NCBI RefSeq assembly: GCF_023078275.1 | Contig: NC_062984.1 | Location: forward strand, 19,440,578 to 19,504,577 | Reading direction: 5' to 3' | DNA length: 64,000 nt | Source of the DNA: Leguminivora glycinivorella | Lineage: Eukaryota; Arthropoda; Insecta; Lepidoptera; Tortricidae | In this document: positions 35,362 to 47,800 of the stretch, piece after piece | Position numbering within the stretch: position 1 is the first letter of the stretch | How the letters are laid out: each line of letters begins with the position of its first letter | The notes under the pieces: model-generated | The model's input: the letters and a program-made list of their open reading frames with translations, nothing else | Database searches by the model: none | Told to the model about the DNA's origin: nothing | Position numbers and translations under genes: made by a program

Positions 35362-36944
35362 TACATTTTCGGAAATTTAGTAGATTTTCCTCAACATCGT
35401 GTACTCTAATGCAAATTTTTTGAGAGATGTTTTTATTGCTTCTTTCTTTGCTTCAATTGTTTTGTAGTTATCTAGTTAAGTTCAGTTTTTATTAAATTAT
35501 GTGTCTTCGAATATATTTTTTAGGACAGAATCTGATATACCGATCCCCTATGGACGCACTTTACCTCTAACACATCCGAAGACTCACTATTTAAGATTGG
35601 CACACAATGATCACAATCTAACAATGAAGATATTGGAAGAACTGGTCCCCTTCTGGAAGGACAAACGAAGCAGTGTCTTGGCTGCTATTCTGACGTCTCA
35701 CTGCGTGGCGGCACGCATGCGGTTCTTGATGAATCTGAAGAAGCATATGAAAATTGACATTTATGGACGTTGTGCAGATGATCCTTACCAGGTACGAGGA
35801 TATGGGATAATGGTTTATTCAATCTTTGAGGGCCTTTTTAGAATATTTTCTGTAACAGAAAAAAGCCAAGATATGAACAATATAGAGTGTTATACTGAAC
35901 ATGATCAATTCGAATATATCGATGTCGGACCAACCAACAGTGTATGAAACAGTGGTCTCATAGTACCTAAACGTTTCTCAGGTTTACCTATTCACTTCGT
36001 AAATTATTGCAGGTGACTTAATTTACACCCTGTATGTTTTTTCTGTCTTTGAAGAAGGATAATAAGGTGTTCGGTGGTGAAGGGATATATGTAAACTTTA
36101 GATGCTGGTGTCAGTAAGAAAACGGAGTGACTAGTCTAACCAGGGATTTTTTTTCAGGTGTCCCGGATATACTCACACAGATTGCAAAATCTTATCAAGA
36201 TACTTATTCTACTTGGTAATAGAAAACTCAAGCTGTCGACAGTATATTACAGAAAAAGGTTTTCATTATGCCTACGGCAAAGGCGCAATACCAGTGTTCG
36301 TTGGTCCGTTTTTAGAAGATTACAAATTCTTTTCTGCATATAGACAGTTTTAAAACACCCGAACATTTATCATCGGAAATTGTTTCTATTACCAAAAATG
36401 TTACCAAATTGATCTCTTAACATACTTGGAGGAATCATTTTAAAGTCGTTGATGAGCATGGGTAGATTGGGTACTTCGGGACCATGGGTACGCAGTTATG
36501 CAGAATATGTGAAGCTCTAAATTACAACAACAGGTCACAAGAAGTTTACGGTATATCTGATGTCTGCAGTATCTTAGATCCTAAAATACAGTGCATATGA
36601 AACATATGAGTTTTACTTTATTGCTCATCTCAATTTATGGGGAAGAAATCGTTCAATGTCTTGGTCGTTTGGTCATTTTGATCGAAATGCACATACATAC
36701 CCTCAACTATAAACTCACGCGAAAGTGTAATTTCAATTTCGTTATTACACGGACGATAACACACACATTTATACGGTATCAAAGTTACGCTCCATCGGTT
36801 GTGAGCATAAGATTACTATTTGTGAAAGTGTTAAGTGTTTTATCGATGCATGCGTTTAACATTTTTAACAAAATAATTTTGCGTAGTAAAATAAATAAAA
36901 TTCACTTATTGTAAAAACCGAAGTAAAATACAAGAGTAAAAGGA

Positions 36945-37136
36945 ATGGTGTTCAAATTTTTTTTACGTTATACGAATCTCTGTAAAATATTTTTGCTGTG
37001 TGTAAGTGTAGTGACTTTACTCGAAGTATTAATTTTGTACGCGCGTTATGGAGCAGGTTCAAAAAGTAAAGTTCTGATACCAAATTATAAGGAGCAACAT
37101 CGATTAATTGTCAAAGACTTTTACGAATCGAGAAAG
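36945..37136 (+). CDS. Solitary GT10 first exon (possible alternative exon 1 of GT10-4)
   Basis: Open exon a homologue: ATG at 36945, membrane segment (IFLLCVSVVTLLEVLILYA), end HRLIVKDFYESRK and donor AAG|GTAAAC in phase 0, exactly as in the other copies. No exon b lies between it and GT10-4 exon a (37410), so it could splice to GT10-4 exon b at 39012 and give an isoform with another tail, membrane and stem region. Alternatively it is what is left of a deleted paralogue. The sequence is clearly diverged from the other first exons. Confidence 0.65.
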
Positions 37137-37409
37137 GTAAACTATTGAGGCTGTTATAATCTTGTTAGCTAGTGTGGGATAATAGGGAAGATTACGGCAA
37201 TATTCTGCGTGCAGCACTTTTGAACATATAGTAAACATGCAATGGTTTCAAAAGATTTGTAATGTTTCAGTATTTTAACATTTTAATCAAAGATAACATT
37301 ACTCCGTATTCATTCTCTTTTTGTCAAAAGTAAACATGTTACTCTGACATGACAGTGTCATGATAGGATTCTCTTTGAAAATTCCAGTGGCATATATTTA
37401 TCAATAAGA

Positions 37410-40400
37410 ATGGGTTTTAGAGTTCATAATTATTTACTGATTCGATCCTTAATGTTCATTGCTACTATGATTGTAATATTCGTAATAAATGTACATATTG
37501 AACGTATTCAACAAAAGCCTATTACTAAAATTCTACCTGTACTACATATAAACTATGGTGTCGAGACTTCAGATGATCATCAGATTATCATTAAAAAGTT
37601 TTTTGATGCTCGGAAGGTAACGGTAATTTCGCTAAGATCCATTTTGTAGATCGTCGGCTGAGACCGCGATTACTTTGCACAAAAAACCCTATACCATTCA
37701 TACTTAAAGTTAGTACCTACTTGGCTTTATGCCAAGCAAATATTAAAGTAGTTAAGTGTAATAGGTGATAGCAAGTATGGAACATTGGACACTTATGAAA
37801 GATTCTTATTGACCGCCTTAGAATCAGGTTGCTTGAACGAATTTCACATTTATTTTTAAAGTTCTCTGTTGTTACCTCTCTCTATAAACTCTTTCTTATT
37901 GTTGCAACAGAGACAGCTGCGTTTTGTTTGCCACAGAGCGTTAAAAACTTAAAAATTGTTGACTTAACTAGGCTGGCAGATTAAAATATTGATGCACATA
38001 ACATTACAGAACTAAGTAGCTAATAAACATGGATGGAATAGATATGGTTTTATCGTAATCGAAAGGTGATGTTTGGATATATTTGATACGATTGATAACC
38101 TGATGATTAAAATGTAGGTTATCGGAACCTGAAACGTGATCGGAACCGAAACCGGGACCAGAGCTTGAGTGCGAGGAGGAATCGTTCCTAAGTCCGATTG
38201 GTAAAACCAACGTCCACTTAAATTTGGCTATTCGGCTACTTTATTTCTATGAGAGCGCCCAACCAGAGCTCTGTAACAACCATGCTTTCAAAGTTAATAT
38301 TATTATTGGGAGCCTGCAATGTCTCACTGCTGGGCAAAGGTCTCCCCCCTCTTTTCCAATCTTCCCGATCTCGGGCAGTTTCGGGCCAAAAGAAGATACG
38401 GTAGCGAAAATGCTAAAATGGAAAGGAGCCCCCCTTTCAACTTGGGAATTTTAGTTAAATATACAAATGTTATTAACTAGATTTATCGAAAAAAAAATTG
38501 TCCATTAAGAACAATTCAGTCTTTCCTCCTTCTCGACTTCTCGACTCTTTCCTCCTTCAAAACTTAATCAATCGGAACGAAATTTGAGAGTCTGAATAAC
38601 AATGAAATAATCTATGTCGGACCGTTTAGCTTTTTTGGTTAATTGTTACCAATCTTGAGTATCACACCTTTTTTTTTGCGCCACAATGAAAAAGGCCGTT
38701 TTTGGAAATTTTTGATTGGCTCTAGTCTTTAAAAAGCATAATATAAAAAAAATCAAAACGGCCCGACACAGATAAAAATAATAACAATCTGTGTTGAAAA
38801 AATCATTGCTCTATCTTCAAAAACCAGGGAGGAAATAGTCGAGAGCGTTTGTATGGAGAATTGACCCCTACCGTATCGTTTTAAGGAAGCGATCCAAGTC
38901 GTCCCGCCATCGCGTGGTCTGCCAGATCCTCGCCAAGTTAATAACCCCTTTTTACTCAGGTAAAATTGAATTTATTAAAAGTCCATTTCATCCATTTCGT
39001 TTGATTTACAGGACTGGGTGACATCTAATTTGGGAACGTATTTATTTAAAAATGGAATTCAGCTTAATAATACAGCGTGGAACCAAAGCTTACATCGAGT
39101 CTATGATGTACTCATATGGAAGCATTGGAAATGGTTAAGGCGTAGACATCTTGGCGGATTTATTGAACATGAGTACGTTATATATGATAAATAAATAAGT
39201 AGAAGTAATTAATTGGTCAAGAAACAGGCAATTAACTTCTTATGTGCCTTGACAAATTGTTATTATTATGCCATATTATATAAACAAATGCTTCGCTTTA
39301 AGTACTAGAGTCGCAAGTGGAAAATTTTGGACCTGCAACAATATTTTGTCAGTAATCATTCATAATTTACAATTTTGTTTCATTGCAGCAGTAACCCTTT
39401 ATACGGATGTAGTGTATCCAACTGCCGATTTTCAGGAGACACTGACATCTCATCTGCAGATGCTGTAGTAATACACATACAGAAAGGTTTATTACCCGAA
39501 GTCGTAAGGAAACCACATCAGATATGGATATTTTGGGTAGACGAGTCTCCAAAACACACTTTTTCTTTATCAACAAACCCGCCGAGTTACGTGGAGTTGT
39601 CTAATATTTTTAATTGGATTATGACGTACAGGTAAATTTTGTACTATTTATTACTTAACCTTTATTCTAAATCTTCGCCAATACAGTATCCCACTACTTT
39701 CAAAAACCGTTTTTGATATGGAACCCACCCACTCAACCTTTAAAAAATATCATTAAGATTATTCAGTGTACAGGAGGTTTGAACTAAGTAAATTATGTAT
39801 AGTATCCGATTTTCATGAAATTAAAGAAGCAAAAGAAGATATTAAATATATGTATGAGTATCCGAATGAGTTTCCCAACATTGCCACGATGTTGTGTAAG
39901 AAAACGACGGTTGGATGACAACTGATTTTAATAGTTCTTCAAACATCACAATAAGTTATTCACCAAAAGTAACCATAGCTATAACGAGTTTACGAGTATA
40001 TTGCTGAACAATATACTGCTCCTATGACAAAAGCAAAAGTAAATAAAACTTTTGTCATAGTCACACCGTTCTATTTTAGTTCAGCTGAGTATTTAATAAA
40101 TACTTAACACGAATCTTTTTTAGGACAGATGCGGATATACCGATACCTTATGGACGCACTGTAGCTTTGTTACATCCGAAAACACACTATTTAAGATTAG
40201 ATAACAATGATCACAATTTAACTAATAAGATATTGGAAGAACTGGTCCCTTTCTGGAAGGACAAACAAAGGAATGTCTTGGCTGCTATTCTGACTTCCAA
40301 CTGTATTAAGGATCGCATGCTGTTCTTGACGGATCTGAAGAAACATATGAAAATCGACATTTATGGACGTTGTGCAGATGAAGTTTCCCAGAGAGACGTG

Positions 40401-41121
40401 TATGTAATATTGAATACAATTATATAGGTACCATTATAAATATGATGTAATCATAATCATGTTTTAATTAATATTTATTGTAATGAAACGAGTTACAAGT
40501 GTTACAACACGCACTGCACATGTTACTAAACGCATTGTCCGATAGAGAGCAATTTTCTTCTATGTTGCTTGAAGCATAATAATGAGGGAAATTTTGGATT
40601 TTTTCGCGGTAGGGCTTGTGGTAGTTAGGTAGTTGGTAATACAAATCTAATAGGTCACTATTTTTTACAGGTGCCCGGGACATTACCACGACGAGTGCAA
40701 AATCTTATCAAGATACATGTTTTACTTAGTAATAGAGAACTCTAAATGTCGTCAATACATTACGGAAAAGAGTTTCCATCACGCCTACGGCAAAGGCGCG
40801 ATACCGGTTTTCGTTGGTCCGTTTTTAGAAGATTGCATAATGTTATTGCCGCCAAATTCTTTTCTACATATAGACGATTTTATGACGCCCGAACATTTAG
40901 CAGAGGAAATCGTTGCTATTAGCAGAAACGTTACTAAATTGCTTTCTTATCATGCTTGGAGGAATCATTTTAAGGTCATCAACGAGCATGGGTACTTTGG
41001 GACCATGTCCACGCAAATGTGCAGAATATGTGAGGCTCTGAACTATAACGAGAAAACGCAAAAACTTTACGGCGCATCGGACATCCGCAGATTCTTGGAT
41101 CCTGAAATACATTGCGATTGA
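37410..41121 (+). CDS. GT10-4: alpha-1,3-fucosyltransferase-like, intact
   Basis: Predicted type II Golgi fucosyltransferase. Exons: a 37410-37616, b 39012-39172, c 39389-39631, d 40124-40399, e 40671-41121; GT-AG, phases 0/2/2/2, 445 aa. Membrane segment at residues ~9-28. GT10 features: IWIFWVDESP (168-177), R204-TDADIPIPYGR (the conserved YR.DSDI..PYG block), SNC (262-264), IDIYGRC (281-287), FYLVIENS (313-320), TEK (327-329), GAIPVFVG (338-345). The exon d donor (GACGT|GTATGT) differs in position from the paralogues but keeps phase 2. The stop codon closes the exon after EIHCD, like the other copies. It is convergent with GT10-5. A second first exon lies 465 bp upstream. Confidence 0.9.
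38290..38420 (+). repeat. LINE 3'-region fragment in GT10-4 intron 1
   Basis: GCCTGCAATGTCTCACTGCT then GGGCAAAGGTCTCCCCCCTC is a very common lepidopteran LINE-derived string. Only this short piece is present; no coding sequence. Confidence 0.5.
38421..39008. other. Rest of GT10-4 intron 1
   Basis: AT-rich intron sequence with a direct ~20-bp echo (CTCGACTTCTCGACTCTTTC near 38531). No element ends or coding sequence recognised. Confidence 0.45.
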
Positions 41122-41331
41122 AAGACATGACATGAGTTTTGTTTTATTGTCCCAATAGGATACAGTTGTGGTGGTATGCGTGATCGAGTGCAGGAAGTTT
41201 GAATGTTTGGAAGTCTGAAATTAGAATTGTGGTGGTCTCACGCTATCGAAAGCACATTCAGAACCCGAAGCAGCAGGAGTAATCATTAATACTCCATACA
41301 AATGTAGGTATTTATGCTACTGCTTCCTTTT

Positions 41332-42120
41332 TAGGGTTCCGTACCAAAAAGGTACAGCAGCACGGGAAGCATGGTCGCGCGATAGACGATAAAATAGCAG
41401 GCCGTCCCTATCGCACTATTTGTAAGTGCGATAGGGACGGCCTGATATTTTATCGTGCAGGAACCCTTATGGTGCGACTGTGTCCGTCTGTCTGTCCGTC
41501 TGTCACATTGTTAAATATCTCGCAGAACTACTTATGCTATCGATATGAAATTTGGAATAGTTATAAACATTGTGAACCTCTACAAGTTGAAAGTATTTTT
41601 TTTTATTAATTAATATAAGATGAGAAATGATAGAAAATGGCCAAAATTAAAGGGGGGCAAACTGAAAATTTCAAGTAACTAGGTCAAGCGGGGTATCGTT
41701 AGAAAGAGCTCAAATTGTACATATCAAAACTATTTTTTATAATTTTTTTCTTGTGGAAAAAAAATGTTTTTTGAAGGAAAATGTAAAAAAAAATATCGTT
41801 TCCCCCCTTATCTCCGAAGTTTATCAACATAAATTTATGAAATTTTCACCAAACATAGCTATTAAAATGAATATTACAGGAAAAATAAAATCGTATACGT
41901 ATCTTGAAAACTTTTTTATTTATTTATAAAAAACCTTTCAGATTTACATTTTCAATTTCAACACCCTTGCGGGTGTTTATTGTACCTGTATTTTTTAACA
42001 AAATAACAATGAAACTACCTGCTTCAAATAGAAGCAAAATGGTTAAAATCGGTTCACGCAATAAACAATTATTCCATAAAAATCATCTTCCATACTACTT
42101 AACTCGCGCGCATTAGTTCA
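41332..42120. mobile_element. 'GGGTTCCGTAC' element with a hairpin MITE inserted
   Basis: Begins TTAGGGTTCCGTACCAAAAA (41331) with GTCTGTCTGTCCGTCTGTC at 41484, and matches the element at 61522-62371 in reverse. Relative to that copy an extra block is inserted at about 41360-41457. It contains a near-perfect hairpin, 41387-41456: CGATAAAATAGCAGGCCGTC ... GACGGCCTGATATTTTATCG around a 7-nt loop. Confidence 0.8.
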
Positions 42121-42354
42121 CTCCATTTGCCGATAGATGTCGCTGTACGTTGAACGCTCATTTCCTACATCGCGTTTTTCCTGATATAATGAGGTCGGTT
42201 CAGGAGCGTCCTTGCGACATGTCGTAAGTCGTAAAATATTGAAGTCGAATAGTCTTGATTTTATTTGGACGTTGTCTAACAATAAAATTGTATATTAAAA
42301 TATTACTTGTTATGTGGGAAATTGAGTCTTGAGGGATTTAGTCAAATCTGTAGA

Positions 42355-42730
42355 GTTAGAATAGAATAGAATAGAATAGAATAGAATAGAATAGAATAGA
42401 ATAGAATAGAATAGAATAGAATAGAATAGAATAGATAGAATATACTTTATTTAACATCAAATTGGACAAATACAAGATAGAGGTACATACAACACAAACT
42501 AGATGCTAAATGGGATCCCACTCAGCATGTTGCCACGGCAAGCCGAGGCGCTGATTTTCAGTGGGACCCTGACTTAATAAACTAAGCTAAGAACTAAACT
42601 AAACTAGAACGAGTGACAGCACACACATCAGAGAACAGTTAGGTACGATACTATACAAGTAAATTGACAGAGTGTCCACAATATGAAACACATGAGTTCT
42701 ATGAATAACATTTTGATGATTCAACTATTG
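42355..42730 (-). mobile_element. LINE 3' end with (ATTCT)n tail
   Basis: About 16 copies of TAGAA (42357-42436) followed by TAGAATATACTTTATTTAAC; read on the minus strand this is AATAAAGTATATTCTA plus a pentanucleotide tail, the usual 3' end of a non-LTR retrotransposon. The remainder to about 42730 is its 3' UTR; no coding part remains. Confidence 0.7.
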
Positions 42731-42744
42731 AAAGTTTGTACGTA

Positions 42745-42875
42745 CAGTCAAGTGTAAAAATATGGGTGCGTACAACTTATCAAAAATATGTCCATAGCAC
42801 TTTATGTCGGCGGAATAAGGTCTCGGTACATATTTTTGAGCGGATAAAATCGATACGTATTTTTGCACTTGACTG
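42745..42875. mobile_element. 131-bp TIR MITE with TA target site
   Basis: CAGTCAAGTGTAAAAATATG at 42745 and CGTATTTTTGCACTTGACTG ending at 42875, with TA on both sides. Confidence 0.88.
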
Positions 42876-42899
42876 TAACCCTCGGTGAGCGAGTCCGAC

Positions 42900-43475
42900 T
42901 CGAACTTGACCGGTTTTTAGGGTTCCGTAGTCAACTAGGAACCCTTATAGTTTCGCCATGTCTGTCTGTCCGTCCGTCCGTCCGTCCGTCCGTCCGTCCG
43001 CGGATAATCTCAGTAACCGTTAGCACTAGAAAGCTGAAATTTGGTACCAATATGTATATCAATCACGCCAACAAAGTGCAAAAATAAAAAATGGAAAATA
43101 ATGTTTTATTAGGGTACCCCCTCTACATGTAAAGTGGAGGCTGACATTTTTTTTCATTCCAACCCCAACGTGTGATATATTGTTGGATAGGTATTTAAAA
43201 ATGAATAAGGGTTTACTAAGATCGTTTTTTGATAATATTAATATTTTCGGAAATAATCGCTCCTAAAGGAAAAATAAGTGCGTCCCCCCCCCTCTAACTT
43301 TTGAACCATAAGTTTAAAAAATATGAAAAAAATCACAAAAGTAGAACTTTATAAAGACTTTCTAGAAAAATTATTTTGAACTTGATAGGTTTAGTAGTTT
43401 TTGAGAAAAATACGAAAAATTACGGAACCCTACACTGAGCGTGGCCCGACACGCTCTTGGCCGGTTTTTATTATT
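42900..43475. mobile_element. 'GGGTTCCGTAG' element, same family as 1036-2303
   Basis: Begins in TTTTTAGGGTTCCGTAGTCA (42915) with (CCGT)n at 42969-43000 and ends GACACGCTCTTGGCCGG near 43466. Internal sequence matches the outer element at 1036-2303 in reverse orientation. A 5' fragment of the same element is at 46765-46965. Confidence 0.8.
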
Positions 43476-43825
43476 AATACTAATGAATAGGTATCTGGGC
43501 GTTTTCAGATAAAAAATGAAAACTTAATTTTCACGAATCCCGCCATTAAAAAGAGCAAGCATTGAAATACCGTACTGGGAATTTTTCAGAGGTCTAAGGG
43601 CCACTTGCACCAAACCGAGGGTAAATCCACCATTTTATATGGAATTTGACAGTTGACAGTGACACCCACTAACCCTGAGTTAACCATGCAAGTGGGCCTA
43701 AAGTATTGAATCTGCTAGTGATTATGAGCTTCGTTATCAGGATTTGCGAGAATTGTAGTCGGCCTCGTATAATATTTTAACAGATACGTTACGTTACCTG
43801 GGTTTCAGCCTACGATTATGCTTAC

Positions 43826-43910
43826 CTTCAAAAAAGTTTTTGATCATAATCTGGTGGTCCTCTGAAGTCTCCGTTCTTCACTTTATCCGGCATCGGTACT
43901 GGTAGAGCTT
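43826..43910 (-). pseudogene. Relic of a GT10 first exon
   Basis: On the minus strand the piece reads (S)EDHQIMIKNFFE and is followed by GTAAGC, like the end of exon a in the intact genes (EDHQIIIKNFF in GT10-family copies), but the last two codons are missing and the N-terminal half is not recognisable. No matching exons b-e are nearby. A remnant of another copy between GT10-4 and GT10-5. Confidence 0.65.
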
Positions 43911-43919
43911 TTAGACAGG

Positions 43920-44130
43920 CTTTAGAGTAGCAAAGGATAAATTGAGTGACGGTGATCATTGATCAGCGTAAGAGAATCACCTGGTGGGCTTAGGAACCGA
44001 AGCCAGATATTCATCATAACCACAAAGAGTAACGGTCCAAATATCGAACCTTGGCTGACTCCACAACGGGTATGGTGAGGTTCTGAGTTCTGAGTCAAAA
44101 CGGTGTATAAATATGTTATATAGTAATGTT
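43920..44130 (-). mobile_element. Reverse transcriptase fragment of a LINE
   Basis: Minus strand encodes CGVSQGSIFGPLLFVVMMN, the motif B region of LINE reverse transcriptases (GVPQGSILGPLLF type). Only a short stretch is readable; Jockey-like by this motif, but the clade is uncertain. Confidence 0.7.
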
Positions 44131-44583
44131 GCCGGTTGCTTTGATAACTGGAAAAAGAAGTTGAACAGTTTTGGCGAAAAACCTACGTTGCACAGCTAAC
44201 TCAAAAGAACGTAAGCAATAAAACGGCTTACCTATTTGAAATACATGACATTCTCGATATAGAATCAAGAGCCCAGAGCCGCCAGACCAGAATCTCTTAT
44301 TAACAAGAATGGAACTTTAGGATAATGTAGAGTTCGTATCGACGTGTAATTGTCTGCATATTTATAAGCTAGTTCGGCCCGTCAGCCATTTTTTTGCCGT
44401 ATAAGGTTTTTTTTCTAACTTTCCTTAAATTCTCGGGGCGGACTTTTATAAATGTGTTAGAAAATACTATTAGGAATTTGATAATTATCATCTGACCATT
44501 TCCGTAGGCTGGAACTTTTTCCAGACGCTTGAAAGTCTCTCCAACTAATCCTGATTTCTCAAGGTACCAAATGATATATGGCG

Positions 44584-44710
44584 TAGCCAAATGGCAATCG
44601 TCGGCGCCAACAGAAATTCAGTCTGGCTCTGTCGCGCCAATACGCAAGAGCGATAAAGACAGATAGCTACGAACAGATAATTATCGTGAGCGTTCGTGAA
44701 TTAGGCTAAT
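44584..44710. mobile_element. MITE, 'GTAGCCRAATGGCA' family
   Basis: CGTAGCCAAATGGCAATCG at the left, CTCTGTCGCGCCAATACGCA and GAGCGATAAAGACAGATAGC inside, and GAATTAGGCTAAT at the right. Confidence 0.75.
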
Positions 44711-44860
44711 AAGTACCCAGCAAATGATAATTATAAATTCCTAACGGGGATAAGTGTCGTACATGAAGGCTCAGCCAGTCGGCGATTAAAGGCTGAAATG
44801 ATGTCGGCGATTAATAATGTTGATGAAGCTACTGGAACGATAAAATAAAACTCATATTTT

Positions 44861-47800
44861 TCAAATGCACTGTATTTCAGGATCCAAGAACCTTCGGATG
44901 TCCGATACACCGTAAACTTTTTGCGACTTCTTGTTATAATTTAGAGCTTCACATACTCTGCACATATGGGAGGACATGGTTCCAAAGAACCCATGTTCGT
45001 TAACGACTTTGAAATGATTCCTCCAAGTATGATAGGAAAGCAATTTAGTAATGTTTTTGCTGATAGCAACAACTTCCGATGCTAAATGTTCGGGTGTCTT
45101 AAAATTGTCTATATGTAGAAAAGAATTTGGAGGCAATAGTTTTTGGCAATCTTTTAAAAATGGACCAACGAAGATTGGTATTGCGCCTTTGCCGTAGGCG
45201 TGATGAAAACTCTTTTCAGAAATGTATTGACGACAGCTTGAGTTTTCTAATACTAAGTAGAACAAGTATCTTGATAAGATTTCGCAATCGTTGTGGTAAT
45301 GTCCTGGGCACCTGAAAATTGTAATAGTTATGTTTTATAAGGATAAAAACAGTAAATGAAAGATTCCATTACTTTCTGGATAATGTATTCAAGTAATGAG
45401 TTCAATACCGTGGACGCCAGAGCATCCCCCTGTTTGAACCCAGCCTCTTCAAACTCATCGGTCAAGTTGGAAGGCGGTTTTGGTGCCTACCCTGCCCATA
45501 ATTTATAGAAATTATCGGTATTTTAATAGATCTTAACATCTTAAAGAGTGCATCCCTGTTCACACTGTTATAGGCTTATAGGTATCAAAAAGTCCAAAAG
45601 ACTGCCATTACTCATTACTTATATCATTCAAGTCAAGAAAGAGCCCTGAGCTGCCAGACCTTTCTAATTTTCTCAAGATTGAAACTTTCAAAGATCCAGG
45701 ACCAAAAATAATTATCCCCAATATAAAATTTGTTCAGTATGCCCTATACATATATCCACAAGGAAAATTATAACCTGTAAGGTGCCTGTATATTTCTCTT
45801 CGCTTAACAAAATTATTATTTTACTCTTCATTTAGCACATGTACTCCTAAAAAGTATAGTCTGTCTAAAAATATAATCTTCACATTCGATAAACCATATA
45901 ATCCTATGTACCTGCTTATTTGGTAAGGGTCATCTGCACAACGTCCATAAATGTCGATTTTCATATGTTTCTTCAGATTGATCAAAAAACGCATTCTAGC
46001 CGCTATACAGTTGGAAATCAAAATAGTAGCCAAGACATCTCTTCGTTTGTCCTTCCAGAAAGGTACCAGTTCTTCCAATATTTTAGTTGTTAATTTGTGA
46101 TCACTGCTTTCCAATCTTAAATAGTGAGTCTTCGGATGTGACAAAGGTAAAGTGCGTCCGTATGGAATCGGCACATCAGATTCCGTCCTAAAAATATATT
46201 TTCGTTTGTTACTTTTAACAATGCATTACCCAACAAAATAAACCAGCCGCCGCCGCCACCGCAGCCGAATTTAATGGCATTTCTGCGACGCGAAACGAAA
46301 ACGAAACGCCGTGAAAGGTAGTCTGGGCCTGTCGCACCAATACGCAAGAGCGATGGAGATAGATATCTGCGAACGTTTCGTTTCGTGAGCGTTTCGTGGT
46401 CAAACCGATCGAAGAAATCGGACACACTACAATTGACTAACTTCTATGCCACCCACGGAGGATAACATATGATCCACAAAGCAGAATATCTGGACATAGT
46501 CTAGCCATAGTTATTTTTAAGAAATAAAGTTCAGGATCTGTGTATGGCGGCCATTTAGAGAATGTGGCATGGTGCTTCCTCTAACTCCGACTTTGATGTC
46601 GAATTTAACTATCAAACACTGTTTATATCGATTTGGTTTAGGCACTGTTCAAACACCGTGAATGTCAGTTAGACTTTGGCCTATGGCAAATTTTTTTATC
46701 TGTTTCTCTCATCCTGCTTGCATCAAAAATTTACGACAATCCGGAACGTTGCTCAAAATAGCGTTTTTAGGGTTCCGTAGTCAACTAGGAACCCTTATAG
46801 TTTCGCCATGTCTGTCTGTCCGTCCGTCCGTCCGTCCGTCCGTCCGTCCGTCCGTCCGCGGATAATCTCAGTAACCGTTAGCACTAGAAAGCTGAAATTT
46901 GGTACCAATATGTATATCAATCACGCCAACAAAGTGCAAAAATAAAAAATGGAAAAAAATGTTTTACCTTCAGTAGATGGTGAAGTTCTGAAGCCGTTAT
47001 ACATATTTTGTTGTTAATTACATTGGATGTTTGTGTGTTTAAGCCTCTTAATTAGGTAACAATCCTCCTGATTATTTAATTAGACACTTTCTGTTGAGAA
47101 AGTGTTATGTTGACTTTAATGTCCCTTTTCCAGTCCCGTCTGAGAAGCGGTGTGCAGATACTAGCTCCAGAGAAAATAAGGAAATGTGGAAATTAAGAAG
47201 CTGTAGTTGTATAACGAACGGTAGAAAATCTACCTGTATGTCATAGCCCAATTGAAAATATTAGACAACTCCTCGTAACTGGGCGGGTTTTCCACCAAAA
47301 AATTGTTCATTGGAGACTCGTCTATCCAAAATATCCATAACTGGTGTGGATTACTTCTGACAACTTTGGGTACCATTCCTTTCTGTATATGTACCAATAC
47401 GGCATCTGCCGACGAAATCGCATTGTCTCCTGAAAATCGGCAGTTGGATACACTACATCCGTGTAAAGGGTTTTTGCTAAAATAAAAAAAAAAAAAATAA
47501 GAATGGTTTTTTGAATATTTTATACCGAATTATATGTCATGTAACCTACAGTCCCTGCAGATACCAGTTTTCTGAAGACAAACGGCAGAGGTTTTTCAAT
47601 ATCGGTAATACCTATACCTCAAGTACATTTTATCATTATTAGTGTAAAGTCTTGCATAAAGGTTAGTCTAGTCGAGAGTGATTTGCCAACCTTATCAAAT
47701 TGTCTGATCAAATCAGGAAGTGTGAAGTCAAATCAGGTTTCCTTTCGAGCTTTCCGATTTGGCTTACTGATTTTAGACCTATATCATATTTTACATTCAA

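Larger units (their letters stand above)
26926..36600 (+). pseudogene. GT10-2: alpha-1,3-fucosyltransferase-like pseudogene
   Basis: All five exons of the family are recognisable on the plus strand: a 26926-27138, b 27943-28103, c 34875-35129, d 35524 to about 35790, e 36159-36600. Defects: the first codon is TTG where its paralogues have ATG; the acceptor before exon b reads CAA instead of CAG; the donor of exon d falls in phase 0 instead of 2; exon e has a deletion near 36322 that shifts the frame after LEDYKF. Exons b and c are read through without stops, and exon c has a 9-bp in-frame extension at its donor. Intron 2 (28104-34874) has grown to 6.8 kb through the maT composite element. The pattern says loss of function, not gene birth. 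Confidence 0.85.
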
